DNA of 20,563 nucleotides from Chloroflexi bacterium RBG_16_64_43 (GCA_001796965.1 MGOA01000046.1:1-20563); one strand, 5' to 3'. Numbered from the stretch's first letter, positions 7,634 through 14,982 are shown. Notes: generated by a model from the letters alone, not told the origin. Numbers and translations are program-made.

Positions 7634-8695
7634 TCAACGAGTGCACCAGGTTGCGAGCATGGCCTCCAGGCCCACGCCGGCCGCGATCTTCCCGGTCTTG
7701 ATGTCTTCGTCCAAGTCGCGCAGCTGACCGTACCACTGATCCAGTGCGGTGAGGTTGAAACGGCGAGCCTGGGCCTCGAGCTTTTCAGCCACGAAATCTG
7801 GGACTCGCTCGGTTTCGCGCAAGGCGATGGCGTGCAGCGCCTCGCTCAGGCGGATTGTTCGCGGGCCCGTGTCGAGCGCTTCGCGCGCCAGAAGCAGCAG
7901 GCGTATTTGGCGTACCACCATGCCCATGATGTAGCCGGCATCCTGCTCGCCGAGCATCTTGTGCAGGAGGCGCGTGGCGGTTGGCCCATCGCGCTGGCCG
8001 ATCGCGTCCACCATCGCAAAGACATCCGTCTCGGCCGACTCGGGCGTCAATCGGCGGACATCCTCGGCGTTCACCGGGCGTGCGCGGTCCACAAACGTCA
8101 ACAGCTTGGAGATTTCTTCGTCCAGCCGCGATAGATCCTCCCCCACAGCCAGCGCCAAATGCTGGGCCGCCTCGCGCTCCATGCGCCCGCCGTGATGCTC
8201 GGCCCGTCGCAAGATCCAAGCGGGCAGGTCCGATGGGCGTGGCGCCTCGAAGTGCCTCACCCACACGCGCTCACCTTGGGTGGCACACCACGCCAGCATG
8301 GCGTGCCGGCCAGGTAGCGTCCGCCTTTCAATGAAGACCAATGCTGTGGATGGCGGCACATCTTCCAGAATGGGGGTCAAGTCCTCCAGCCCGCGTGCAC
8401 GGCCTGGCGCGGCTGACATCTCGTTCTCAGACGAATCGTCAGCCTCACGCGTGCGCGAGAGCAGCCAAGTGAAGTAACCCTCCACGATCACCATCCGCCG
8501 GCGGGCGATGAACGGTGCCGTGCCGCAGGCATCCCGCAGCGCGGCGAGCGAAAGGCCGCGTCCCTCGAGACGAGTGGTGTTCAGGTCGCGCATCGACGCC
8601 TCGCCCAATTGCTCGAAAAGGCGGGCGATGGTTTCGCGCATCGCGATCTCGTCGTCGCCGTGCAGGAGGTACAGGGTGGGGGGAGTCTTTGGCAC
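7634..8695 (-). CDS. holA: DNA polymerase III subunit delta (clamp loader)
   Basis: 353 residues. Delta opens the sliding-clamp ring within the clamp-loader complex. The N-terminal TLYLLHGDDEIAMRE is the typical HolA opening (a degenerate P-loop region), followed by a clear RecA-like fold, the helical lid and the C-terminal collar region of the HolA family (SRLDEEISKLLTFV, MVDAIGQRDG, LHKMLGEQDAGYIMGMVVRQIRLLLLARE). The start is a GTG at 8695 directly before PKTPPTLYLLHG. The open frame runs further upstream, but that part has no family resemblance and covers the promoter. TATAAT (minus strand, 8707-8702) ends 7 bases before this GTG and no Shine-Dalgarno is present, suggesting a leaderless mRNA. 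An acidic, low-complexity insert (ADDSSENEMSAAPG) follows the first strands. The partner gene holB is about 5 kb away. Confidence 0.92.
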   Translation of the reverse strand: MPKTPPTLYLLHGDDEIAMRETIARLFEQLGEASMRDLNTTRLEGRGLSLAALRDACGTAPFIARRRMVIVEGYFTWLLSRTREADDSSENEMSAAPGRARGLEDLTPILEDVPPSTALVFIERRTLPGRHAMLAWCATQGERVWVRHFEAPRPSDLPAWILRRAEHHGGRMEREAAQHLALAVGEDLSRLDEEISKLLTFVDRARPVNAEDVRRLTPESAETDVFAMVDAIGQRDGPTATRLLHKMLGEQDAGYIMGMVVRQIRLLLLAREALDTGPRTIRLSEALHAIALRETERVPDFVAEKLEAQARRFNLTALDQWYGQLRDLDEDIKTGKIAAGVGLEAMLATWCTR

Positions 8696-8701
8696 ACACC
8701 G

Positions 8702-8707
8702 ATTATA
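8702..8707 (-). promoter_or_regulatory. holA: holA -10 box, leaderless arrangement
   Basis: Consensus TATAAT on the minus strand ends 7 bases before the GTG start of holA, so transcription should begin at or next to the first base of the start codon. I see no matching -35 box in the 16-18 base window. Confidence 0.5.
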
Positions 8708-8777
8708 TCCAGCCCGCGTGCACGTTGCCCCCGGGGCCGTACGTATCGCTTGATGTGGCTGTGCGGGAGCGGGAGCT

Positions 8778-9953
8778 TCAGAGGGACGTGCAGCGCCTGT
8801 AGAAGTCGGCCAGTTCGCCGGCCAGATGGGACCACGCCAGGCGCGTCTCGGCCAGTGCCCGCGCGCGCCGCCCCATGGCCTCCGCTTGGGGAACATCGTC
8901 GATCAATTGCTGCAGCGCTTGGGCCATGGCGGCGCCGGTCTCTTCGGCCGTCAGCCCAATGCCTTCCTCGCGCACAAGCGTTCCTAAGTCACCCGTGTTG
9001 TTGGTGACAATTGGCCGCGCGGCGGCCAGCGCGTGGCCCGCGCTGTTGGGCGAGCGGCCGAGGTTGACCGGGCGGCGAGTATATGGAAGAAGCATCACGT
9101 CGGCGGCGCCCAGAAGGGCGGATAGCTGCTCGTGCGGAACCCAACCCAACTGGCGCAAGTTGGCCTCAAGCCCGTGCCGGTGCGCCGCGCGATCGAGTTG
9201 TGAGATGCGCGGACCACTGGTCACCAGCAGCGCGCGGGGATTGAGACGTGCCAGGGCAATAAAGGATTGCTCGAGTAGCGCCAGATCGTAGGTGCCCAGC
9301 CCGATGTGCACAACCACGGGCAACTGAAGTGGAATCCCCAGCGCGCGCCGGCTGGCTTGTTTCTCGGGCGGCGGTCCATCATCACACTCGGCGCCCACCG
9401 GCAGGAGGTGAAGCCGTTCTTGGGTCACTCCCATAGCCCATGCCCGCTCGGCCAGATAGGTGCAGATCGGCGTCAGGCCATCGGCGCTCTGGCACACGCG
9501 CTTCTCCCACGCTCCATCAAATGCTCCAAGCGTGACCCGCGCTGGCCACCGCCGTTCTCCGGCGATGCCCTGCCCGCCCCATAGATCGGCCCAGTCCGAG
9601 ACATACGCACTGCCGAAGCGTTTGCGCTGCGCCAGCGCGGGGAGTGAAACACTCAGCCGCTGATCGAAACCATGGACGATATCGAAGCGCTCGCGCGTGG
9701 CGAGAACCATCCGGCCGAAGATATCGAGCGGGCTGAGACCCATATTGCGCAGGCGGAAAGGGGCGCCGTCCGGCATTTCCACCAGGCGTACACCCTGGGC
9801 CTGGTGGACGCGCGGCGTGGCGCTGGGGCGCGAGGGCGAGACCGAAAGCGTCACCGCGTGTCCCAGGCGGACAAGATGCCGAGCCAGCGCGAAGCTGCGT
9901 TCAAAGCTCCCGCCGGCTGCCGCGACGTGATGGACGAGGATCAACACGCGCAT
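8778..9953 (-). CDS. Glycosyltransferase family 4 (GT-B fold)
   Basis: 391 residues. The opening MRVLILVHHVAAAGGSFERS, with a Gly-rich acceptor loop, and the C-terminal sugar-nucleotide half (VVVHIGLGTYDLALLEQ, RQLGWVPHEQLSALLGAADVMLLPY, SAGHALAAARPIVTNNTGDLG) mark a GT-B retaining glycosyltransferase of the GT4 type. The usual E-x7-E pocket is replaced by SPNSAGHALAAARPIV. It likely adds a sugar to a surface glycan or lipid carrier at the cytoplasmic face of the membrane; donor and acceptor cannot be told. The ATG at 9953 follows the TGA of the preceding GT2 gene by four bases. It has no good ribosome binding site, so translation is probably coupled. It is the last of three glycosyltransferase genes. 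Confidence 0.85.
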   Translation of the reverse strand: MRVLILVHHVAAAGGSFERSFALARHLVRLGHAVTLSVSPSRPSATPRVHQAQGVRLVEMPDGAPFRLRNMGLSPLDIFGRMVLATRERFDIVHGFDQRLSVSLPALAQRKRFGSAYVSDWADLWGGQGIAGERRWPARVTLGAFDGAWEKRVCQSADGLTPICTYLAERAWAMGVTQERLHLLPVGAECDDGPPPEKQASRRALGIPLQLPVVVHIGLGTYDLALLEQSFIALARLNPRALLVTSGPRISQLDRAAHRHGLEANLRQLGWVPHEQLSALLGAADVMLLPYTRRPVNLGRSPNSAGHALAAARPIVTNNTGDLGTLVREEGIGLTAEETGAAMAQALQQLIDDVPQAEAMGRRARALAETRLAWSHLAGELADFYRRCTSL

Positions 9954-9957
9954 CGGG

Positions 9958-10869
9958 TCAAGCCCGTGCTCGGCCCACGAGCACACGTGCGAACGTTTGC
10001 AGCTCGCCTGCCAGCCAGGCGCACGTGCCGACCACGATCACGGGCATGGTCGCCAAGTATTTCGTGAATATGCCCGCCCGCAATGCGTTGGCGCCGGCCC
10101 GCGCCACGAAGTTGACCAGTCGTAACGGCAACAGCGAAATCGCCGCCGCAAACAGCGTCCGCCGCCGGCTCCACGCCTCCCACCGCCGGCGCTCCTCGCT
10201 AAACTCGCGGCCGCGTGCGAACCGCTCACGCACAAGCTCACGCCAGGCCGCGTGGTAATGGTGGACCAGCATGGCCTGTGGTTCAAACCACAGGCTGCGC
10301 CCGGCACGTTCGAGCTGCCAGCAAAACACGGCATCCCCCAACATGATGTCGGGGCGAAACCCGCCTACCTCATCGTACCAGTCGCGTGGGATGAGCATAT
10401 TCACGGACGGCCCTAAGTTGATACGCCGCCCGCGGCCGCCCGGCAGCCAGATGTCGAACTTGCAGAAGTGCGTCCCTAGGTCGAGCCATCGCGATCCATC
10501 GCACGTCACGGACCCGATGACGGCCAGGCCCGTGGCTTCATGAGTCGCCACCAGCCGCGCCAACCACGTGGGCGGAAAGATAACATCCGGGTCGGTGAAA
10601 ACGAGCAGGCGACCGTGCGAAAGCTCAACGCCGCGATTGCGTGCAGCATGCGGCAGGAGGCGCAGCGGCGAATGCTCGAAGCGCACCCATGGGAACTCGT
10701 GTATCACGAGTTCCCGAACGCCGCCGTTGGGGCTGCTATCGACCAGGATCGCCTCGTAGTCGGTGAAGGTTTGGGCCTTCAGGGTGTTGAGGCACACGGC
10801 AAGCGTTTCCTGCGACTTGTAGGCAGGAATGACCACGGACACGCGCGGGGCGATGGCCGACAGGCTCAC
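9958..10869 (-). CDS. Glycosyltransferase family 2 with C-terminal membrane helices
   Basis: 303 residues. GT-A fold: strand-loop VSVVIPAYKSQETLAVCL at the N-terminus, ILVDSSPNG, and the metal-binding DPD motif (93-95, in FTDPDVIFPPTWL), then GGFRPDIMLGDAVFCWQLERAG, the acceptor-side acidic motif. The last 65 residues hold two hydrophobic segments (about 238-258 and 270-292) that would anchor the enzyme to the membrane. The start is the GTG at 10869, which overlaps the TGA of the preceding gene as GTGA and has GGAG seven bases upstream; the long open frame before it is the shadow of the preceding gene. It acts with its two neighbours on some cell-surface glycan; sugar specificity is unknown. 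Confidence 0.85.
   Translation of the reverse strand: MSLSAIAPRVSVVIPAYKSQETLAVCLNTLKAQTFTDYEAILVDSSPNGGVRELVIHEFPWVRFEHSPLRLLPHAARNRGVELSHGRLLVFTDPDVIFPPTWLARLVATHEATGLAVIGSVTCDGSRWLDLGTHFCKFDIWLPGGRGRRINLGPSVNMLIPRDWYDEVGGFRPDIMLGDAVFCWQLERAGRSLWFEPQAMLVHHYHAAWRELVRERFARGREFSEERRRWEAWSRRRTLFAAAISLLPLRLVNFVARAGANALRAGIFTKYLATMPVIVVGTCAWLAGELQTFARVLVGRARA
9966..9984 (-). other. Hairpin at the GT2-GT4 gene junction
   Basis: Seven-base perfect arms (9966-9972 and 9978-9984) with a 5-base loop lie in the last codons of the GT2 gene, 12 bases before the GT4 ATG that lacks its own ribosome binding site. It may affect translational coupling; it may also be chance in GC-rich DNA. Confidence 0.35.
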
Positions 10870-11816
10870 GCCAGATCTCCAGGCGTGCGGTATGAACCCA
10901 CCTCGTAATCCACGAATTGCACCGGCGCCGCGCCAGGCCCCATGAGCATACCCACGATCTGGCCCGTGATGGCGTAACTCTCGGCGACGATCACGGCCGG
11001 CAGGGCTCGCACATACCTTCCAAGCAGATCGCGGCGACGGCGGACACCAAACACCACAAGCCGCGCCGCCCGCACCCAGGGCACCAGCGGCGCCGCAAGC
11101 AGGCGCGCCGCGCGGTGCCCCCACGACCACCGCAAGAGGTCGGCCCGTGCGGCTCCAAAGCAGCGGTTCCAAAGGTAGAAGCCGCGACAGATCGTGGTCA
11201 GACGCGTCTCATTGGTGTGGCTGAAGCGCATGCGCGGTTCGAGAAGCAGGCGCTGGCCCTGGGCGGCCAGCCGCCATTGCAGCAGCGGTTCGCTAAGCAA
11301 CAGACGCGGGAGCTCTTCCCCGAAATGCAGCAACACGTCGCGCCGGTAGGAGGTATTGTTCCCCGGCAGGAGGACTTGCGCGCCGCGCGTGGCCGGTGCC
11401 ATCCACGGCGTAAACGATATGGCCAGAATCACGTCACTCAACCCGCGGCCGGGATTGCCATTGTGGATCTCGCCGCCCACACCGGACCACCCTTCAGCAT
11501 GTCCGGCGAGTATTGCCTCGGCCCAACCGGGATGGGCGACACAGTGTTCCTCAATGAAGGCAACGATCGGGGCGCGCGCCGCACCGACGGCCAGCGCGCG
11601 CATCTCACCGAACTCGCGGCCGGGAGCGCCACGGAGGATTCGTACCTGTTCGCGATCCGCCAGTGCAATCGGTGGTGTGCCCTCTGGCGCACAATCCACA
11701 AGGATGATCTCCATCGATGGCACAGCGTTTTGCGCCAGGAGCGAGCGCAGGCAGGCCTCCACTCGGCCGCGTTGTCTGCCCACAATCGCAATGACCGACA
11801 TCACCGGATCGCTCAT
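10866..11816 (-). CDS. Glycosyltransferase family 2 (first of the cassette)
   Basis: 316 residues. GT-A-like opening (MSVIAIVGRQRGRVEACLRSLLAQ, ILVDCAPEG), then AFIEEHCVAHPGW (86-98), where EEH (89-91) stands in the place of the usual DxD, a variant also known in this family. LPGNNTSYRRDVL and SEPLLQWRLAAQG form the acceptor and catalytic region, and the C-terminal region contains one or two hydrophobic segments (about 235-290) consistent with membrane attachment. The ATG at 11816 has GGGAG about 8 bases upstream. It overlaps the next gene by four bases (GTGA). It heads a cassette of three glycosyltransferases; no polymerase, flippase or sugar-nucleotide gene is present in the window, so the glycan cannot be named. 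Confidence 0.82.
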   Translation of the reverse strand: MSDPVMSVIAIVGRQRGRVEACLRSLLAQNAVPSMEIILVDCAPEGTPPIALADREQVRILRGAPGREFGEMRALAVGAARAPIVAFIEEHCVAHPGWAEAILAGHAEGWSGVGGEIHNGNPGRGLSDVILAISFTPWMAPATRGAQVLLPGNNTSYRRDVLLHFGEELPRLLLSEPLLQWRLAAQGQRLLLEPRMRFSHTNETRLTTICRGFYLWNRCFGAARADLLRWSWGHRAARLLAAPLVPWVRAARLVVFGVRRRRDLLGRYVRALPAVIVAESYAITGQIVGMLMGPGAAPVQFVDYEVGSYRTPGDLA

Positions 11817-11916
11817 GAGTCAGTCTCCCGCAGCATCGCCAGCGAGTTGCTCGACATCGCGATTCACTTCCCCGCGCGCGTGGCTTGCCATCGGGCCGGC
11901 GAAGCGCCCACCCTTC

Positions 11917-11945
11917 ATTATGCCGGATTGGGCGTCATGCAGCAA
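11917..11945 (-). promoter_or_regulatory. Candidate promoter of the glycosyltransferase cassette
   Basis: On the minus strand TTGCTG (11945-11940), 17 bases, then CATAAT (11922-11917). It lies just downstream of the terminator hairpin of the preceding gene. The leader to the ATG at 11816 would be about 95 bases. Both boxes are moderate matches. Confidence 0.38.
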
Positions 11946-11946
11946 A

Positions 11947-11973
11947 ATGCCGCCAGCTAGGGACTGGCGGCAT
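11947..11973 (-). terminator. Terminator of the seven-helix membrane protein gene
   Basis: Perfect 10-bp stem (11947-11956 with 11964-11973) with a 7-base loop, followed on the minus strand by TTTT. It is a good rho-independent terminator for the gene that ends at 12020 and separates it from the glycosyltransferase cassette. Confidence 0.78.
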
Positions 11974-12019
11974 GCGTTCAGGTCCCGGTCGCAACCGAGG
12001 GTAGCACAAGTCGGGAGAG

Positions 12020-12742
12020 CTAGGTGGCCCGAGCCGTCGCGCCTCGGTATGCCGCGTTGGGGGATTCCTGCGGCATGGTCGCCTGGATGAATCCAACGAA
12101 CATGATTGTCGCTCCAACCAACTCGCTCGCGTAGAGCCAATCCACCAAGCCGAGGCGCAGCAAGGTCCCGCCCATGGCCGGGGCCAGAGCCCCGGCGGCG
12201 ATGAGCACATTGCCCAGCACGCGGTGCAGTAGGACCTGCTTGCGCCAGAAGAGCCATGCCGACCAAAGCGCCCCGCCAACGAGCAGCAGCGTCCCATAGA
12301 GGTTAAGGAGGATGGTCAGGGCGACAGCTGCGCCCGGCCGAGTAAGAATCTCACGATACTGGGCGGATGCGGGAACACGGATATCGAAGGACCCGGCCAG
12401 GGTCGGCGCGCCCAGCACCAGCCAGGCGCTGATCAGTGACAGGAGAACCAGCAGACCCAGAAGGAGCGGGGCAACGCCTCGGCGCCGCACCAACAGGAAC
12501 AGGGTCCCCTGCCCAAGCCAAGCCGCGGTCAACATGGCGCCTGCCAGGTACCAAATCTTGAGAGCCAGCGGATGGAATGCGAGACTCAGCAGCGCTTCCA
12601 TCGCCGTCCCCAGCGCGTACAGGAGTAAGCCGATGCCCCAAATCAGCAGGTGCGTGCCACGCCGCCGGCGGTATCGAGCAAACACAACGGCGGCGAATAC
12701 GATCGTGACAACGGTTGAGACGAATGGCAAGTAGCGCAACAT
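12020..12742 (-). CDS. Seven-helix membrane protein of unknown function
   Basis: 240 residues. Seven hydrophobic segments at about 5-23, 31-50, 65-86, 91-112, 137-163, 174-196 and 203-221, with an Arg-rich cytoplasmic loop (24-29) after the first helix. The segment layout resembles seven-helix sensor-type or uncharacterised membrane proteins of Chloroflexota; no catalytic motif is seen. The ATG at 12742 has GAGGG five bases upstream. An in-frame ATG at 12766 is possible but has no ribosome binding site. It ends with a strong terminator (11947-11973). A tiny ORF lies 58 bases upstream on the same strand and may share its transcript. Confidence 0.72.
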   Translation of the reverse strand: MLRYLPFVSTVVTIVFAAVVFARYRRRRGTHLLIWGIGLLLYALGTAMEALLSLAFHPLALKIWYLAGAMLTAAWLGQGTLFLLVRRRGVAPLLLGLLVLLSLISAWLVLGAPTLAGSFDIRVPASAQYREILTRPGAAVALTILLNLYGTLLLVGGALWSAWLFWRKQVLLHRVLGNVLIAAGALAPAMGGTLLRLGLVDWLYASELVGATIMFVGFIQATMPQESPNAAYRGATARAT

Positions 12743-12800
12743 AATGTCCCTCAGTGCGGCCGGCATTCCGTGCCGGGGCCAAGCCCGCGAGCGGCCCAGC

Positions 12801-12932
12801 TCAGCGGGAGATCAGGCTGAAGAGCGAGGCGATTGCCACGAAGGCCAGCGCCGCAGCGAGCGCAAGCAACAACGCTGGCACTGCCCATCGCAATCCGGGC
12901 GGGGGCTCGTGTCGTCCAGGGCGTTGGCTCAC
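12801..12932 (-). CDS. Small single-helix membrane ORF (43 aa), hypothetical
   Basis: A GTG-started frame of 43 residues. It has a polar Pro/Arg-rich N-terminus (MSQRPGRHEPPPG), a single hydrophobic helix at about residues 17-40 (VPALLLALAAALAFVAIASL) and the end ISR. An AGGGA lies about 9 bases before the GTG, and a candidate promoter lies at 13029-13000. The hydrophilic-then-transmembrane layout is what small membrane proteins look like, and it would be co-transcribed with the seven-helix protein gene. The evidence is only compositional: GC-rich DNA makes such frames by chance. Conservation in relatives would settle it. Confidence 0.35.
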   Translation of the reverse strand: MSQRPGRHEPPPGLRWAVPALLLALAAALAFVAIASLFSLISR

Positions 12933-12999
12933 GTGGTTCTGTCCCTACCGTATCCTTTGCGCGGGCGAGCGCCGGACCGGCCCTGCGCCGCCAAGGGAG

Positions 13000-13029
13000 G
13001 ATATACCAGCCCACAGGGATGAGGGTCAA
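13000..13029 (-). promoter_or_regulatory. Candidate promoter upstream of the small ORF and seven-helix gene
   Basis: Minus-strand TTGACC (13029-13024), 18 bases, TATATC (13005-13000). Transcription would start near 12993, about 60 bases before the small ORF. It is the only good promoter-like pair between HU and the membrane gene. Confidence 0.4.
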
Positions 13030-13142
13030 TGCCTGGCCGATTAGACTTGGATATGAGACTTGGCGCCTGCGCTGCCGCTTAAATGCAAAGCCAGCCGCGG
13101 CCAGGGGCCGGGCCGGCTTAATGGAGAACGACGGGCAGGGCA

Positions 13143-13192
13143 CACCTGCCCAGGCGGCAGGTGCCTCATCGCGGTTTCGCAGCGCGAAACCG
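13143..13192 (-). terminator. Two tandem hairpins after the HU gene
   Basis: Immediately after the HU stop codon, on the minus strand, come a 9-bp stem with a 3-base loop (13172-13180 with 13184-13192), then an 8-bp stem with a 5-base loop (13143-13150 with 13156-13163). No T tract follows either, so termination is likely but not certain; they may instead stabilise the 3' end. Confidence 0.5.
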
Positions 13193-13200
13193 GGTCCAGG

Positions 13201-13500
13201 CTAGATCGAATCCTTGAGCGCCTTTACCGGCGCCGCCTTGACCACTCTGCGAGAGGGCTTGCCCTTGATCAGGATGGGTTGCTTGGTGAAGGGGTTGACC
13301 CCCATCCGGTCCTGGGTTTCGGGGCGGACGGCGACCTTTGCCCTGAACAAGCCCGGGATCGTCACCTCTCCGCTGGATTTCAGTTCGGCCACGACCAAGA
13401 GCGAGATCGCTTCCAAGTAGTCGGCGACTTCGCGCTTGTTCAGCTTGGTCGCCTCGGAGAGTTTCCCGATGAATTCGGCTTTGCTCAGTCCTTTAGCCAT
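13201..13500 (-). CDS. hup: HU/IHF family DNA-binding protein
   Basis: 99 residues. Small dimeric nucleoid protein that bends DNA. The N-terminal helices (SKAEFIGKLSEATKLNKREVADYLEAISLLV) and the beta-arm region (GEVTIPGLFRAKVAVRPETQDRMGVNPFT) are typical. The arm tip reads GVNPFT (67-72) instead of the usual GRNPxTG; the intercalating Pro70 is kept while the Arg is lost. The C-terminus KAAPVKALKDSI is canonical. The ATG at 13500 has AAGGAG upstream at about 11 bases. A 7-bp hairpin lies in the 5' leader. It is transcribed alone, divergent from holB and followed by two hairpins. Confidence 0.92.
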   Translation of the reverse strand: MAKGLSKAEFIGKLSEATKLNKREVADYLEAISLLVVAELKSSGEVTIPGLFRAKVAVRPETQDRMGVNPFTKQPILIKGKPSRRVVKAAPVKALKDSI

Positions 13501-13526
13501 TTTGGTTCCCGCTCCTTTGCTGAAGT

Positions 13527-13546
13527 CTGGGGCTCAAGCGCCCCAG
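13527..13546 (-). promoter_or_regulatory. Leader hairpin of the HU gene
   Basis: ctggggc (13527-13533) and gccccag (13540-13546) form a perfect 7-bp stem with a 6-base loop, about 10 bases before the AAGGAG ribosome binding site of HU. It could protect the messenger 5' end or tune translation. No T tract follows, so it is unlikely to be an attenuator by itself. Confidence 0.4.
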
Positions 13547-13661
13547 CCCTATTGACGTGCCCTGTCGGTTGACTCTACACGATTTCCCCGATTCCCGCCA
13601 CCCGCGGGGGCAAGCGGCCCGCGCATGGGTGCCCATAGGGCACCGCCGGCCTCATTGCGCC

Positions 13662-13690
13662 TTGTCGTTCGCTCACCCAACGGCTAGAAT
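13662..13690 (+). promoter_or_regulatory. holB: holB promoter, leaderless arrangement
   Basis: TTGTCG (13662-13667), 17 bases, TAGAAT (13685-13690). The -10 box ends 7 bases before the holB ATG at 13698, so the transcript should begin at or beside the start codon. No Shine-Dalgarno is present in the intervening CAGCCGC. Confidence 0.58.
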
Positions 13691-13697
13691 CAGCCGC

Positions 13698-14693
13698 ATG
13701 ACCTGGAACGTTGTGGGGCACGCCTGGGCGATTCGCGCCTTGCAGCGCGACTTGGCGCTCGGTCGGCCCGCGCACGCCTATCTTTTCGCCGGCCCCGCCG
13801 GAATCGGCAAACGCACGTTGGCGCTGGCCTTCGCCCAGGCGCTCAACTGCGCCGCACCACCCGCGCCGGGAGAGGCATGCGGCGCGTGCCGGCCGTGCCG
13901 TCAGATCGCTGCGCGCACGCATCCCGACCTTTTCGTCCTCCTGCCACAGGAGCCGGGTAAGCCTATTAAGGTGGAAGCCGCGCGCGAGATGATGCACATG
14001 CTCGCGCTCTCGCCGCTTGAGCTGCAATGGCGAGTCGGGCTGCTCGCCAATTTCGATCAGGCCACCTCGAGCACGGCCAACGCGTTGCTCAAGACGCTCG
14101 AGGAGCCACCCGCCTCAGTCATACTTCTGCTCACGGCCGAAAGTGCCGAAACACTCCTGCCCACCATCGTCTCGCGCTGCCGGGTCATCACTCTGCGCAC
14201 GCTTCCGAGGCCTGAGGTCGAGGCTGCGCTGACTGATCGGTGGCACGTCCCGCCCGATCGCGCCAAGCTTCTGGCGCATCTCAGCGGAGGCCGATTGGGC
14301 TGGGCGCTGCGCGAGGTCGAGGAGCAGGGCGCCTCCCAAGCGCGCCGCGACACTCTCGATGCCTGGCGGTCTGTGTTCACCTCCAGCCGCGCCAAGCGAT
14401 TCGAGCAGGTTGCCCGCTTGACCAAGGAAGGCGATGAGGAGCAGGCTCTGCGGCGGACACTGGAAATGTGGCAGAGCTTGACCCACGACCTGCTGCTGGC
14501 CGGAATCGACTCGCAGGCGCCGCTCACCAATTTGGATTTTGCCGACGAGATCCGTGCATTGGCTGCAAGCATCCCGGCCGCGCCCGCACGTCGCTGGCTG
14601 GCGGCGCTGCAACGCGTCGAGCGCGGCCTCGAGCGCAACCTCAACCTACGCTTGGCGCTCGAGGCGGCCTTGCTCGAAGCCCCATCGCTCTAG
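13698..14693 (+). CDS. holB: DNA polymerase III subunit delta' (clamp loader)
   Basis: 331 residues. Delta' is the stator of the clamp-loader pentamer that loads the sliding clamp. The AAA+ core holds GPAGIGKRT (32-40), a complete-looking P-loop, a zinc-binding cysteine group (Cys51, 61, 64, 67), the NALLKTLEEPP motif (128-138) and the SRC motif (159-161), whose arginine acts on the neighbouring subunit's ATP. The C-terminal collar follows. A gamma/tau (DnaX) protein would be longer. The ATG at 13698 is where family similarity begins; the frame is open further upstream but covers the promoter. The messenger looks leaderless. It converges with spoVS 25 bases downstream. Confidence 0.93.
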   Translation: MTWNVVGHAWAIRALQRDLALGRPAHAYLFAGPAGIGKRTLALAFAQALNCAAPPAPGEACGACRPCRQIAARTHPDLFVLLPQEPGKPIKVEAAREMMHMLALSPLELQWRVGLLANFDQATSSTANALLKTLEEPPASVILLLTAESAETLLPTIVSRCRVITLRTLPRPEVEAALTDRWHVPPDRAKLLAHLSGGRLGWALREVEEQGASQARRDTLDAWRSVFTSSRAKRFEQVARLTKEGDEEQALRRTLEMWQSLTHDLLLAGIDSQAPLTNLDFADEIRALAASIPAAPARRWLAALQRVERGLERNLNLRLALEAALLEAPSL

Positions 14694-14718
14694 GTGCACC
14701 CGCGCCGTACCACGACCC

Positions 14719-14982
14719 TCATCGCGGTTCGACGAGTATGCGGATCGCAGTCCGTTCTTTGCCGTCAATCGTGACCTCGGTGAAGGAGGGAATGCAAATC
14801 ACATTCAAGCCGTCTCCCTCGAGGTATCCACGCGCGATGGCACATGCCTTCACCGCCTGGTTGACCGCACCCGCCCCGATGGCTTGCACCTCAGCGTGCT
14901 TCTGTTCGCGGACGATCCCGGCGATCGCTCCGGCAACGGCTGTGGTTCGAGACTCGGCTGAGACTTTGATGATGTCGGCCAT
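14719..14982 (-). CDS. spoVS: SpoVS-type Alba-like protein
   Basis: 87 residues, the standard length. The sequence MADIIKVSAESRTTAVAGAIAGIVRE and the central QAIGAGAVNQAVKACAIARGYL are near-invariant features of the stage V sporulation protein S family, an Alba-like fold. The family was named from Bacillus sporulation but is widespread in non-sporulating Chloroflexota, Deinococcus-Thermus and others, so no sporulation is implied. The ATG at 14982 has AAAGGAG seven bases upstream. A promoter, TTGCGG-17-TAGAAT, lies at 15077-15049. It is convergent with holB and divergent from the lipoprotein pair. Confidence 0.93.
   Translation of the reverse strand: MADIIKVSAESRTTAVAGAIAGIVREQKHAEVQAIGAGAVNQAVKACAIARGYLEGDGLNVICIPSFTEVTIDGKERTAIRILVEPR

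Noticed and set aside
13628..13644. 7-bp hairpin between HU and holB
   Set aside because: It has a 3-base loop, no T tract and no link to a start codon; not distinguishable from chance in GC-rich DNA.
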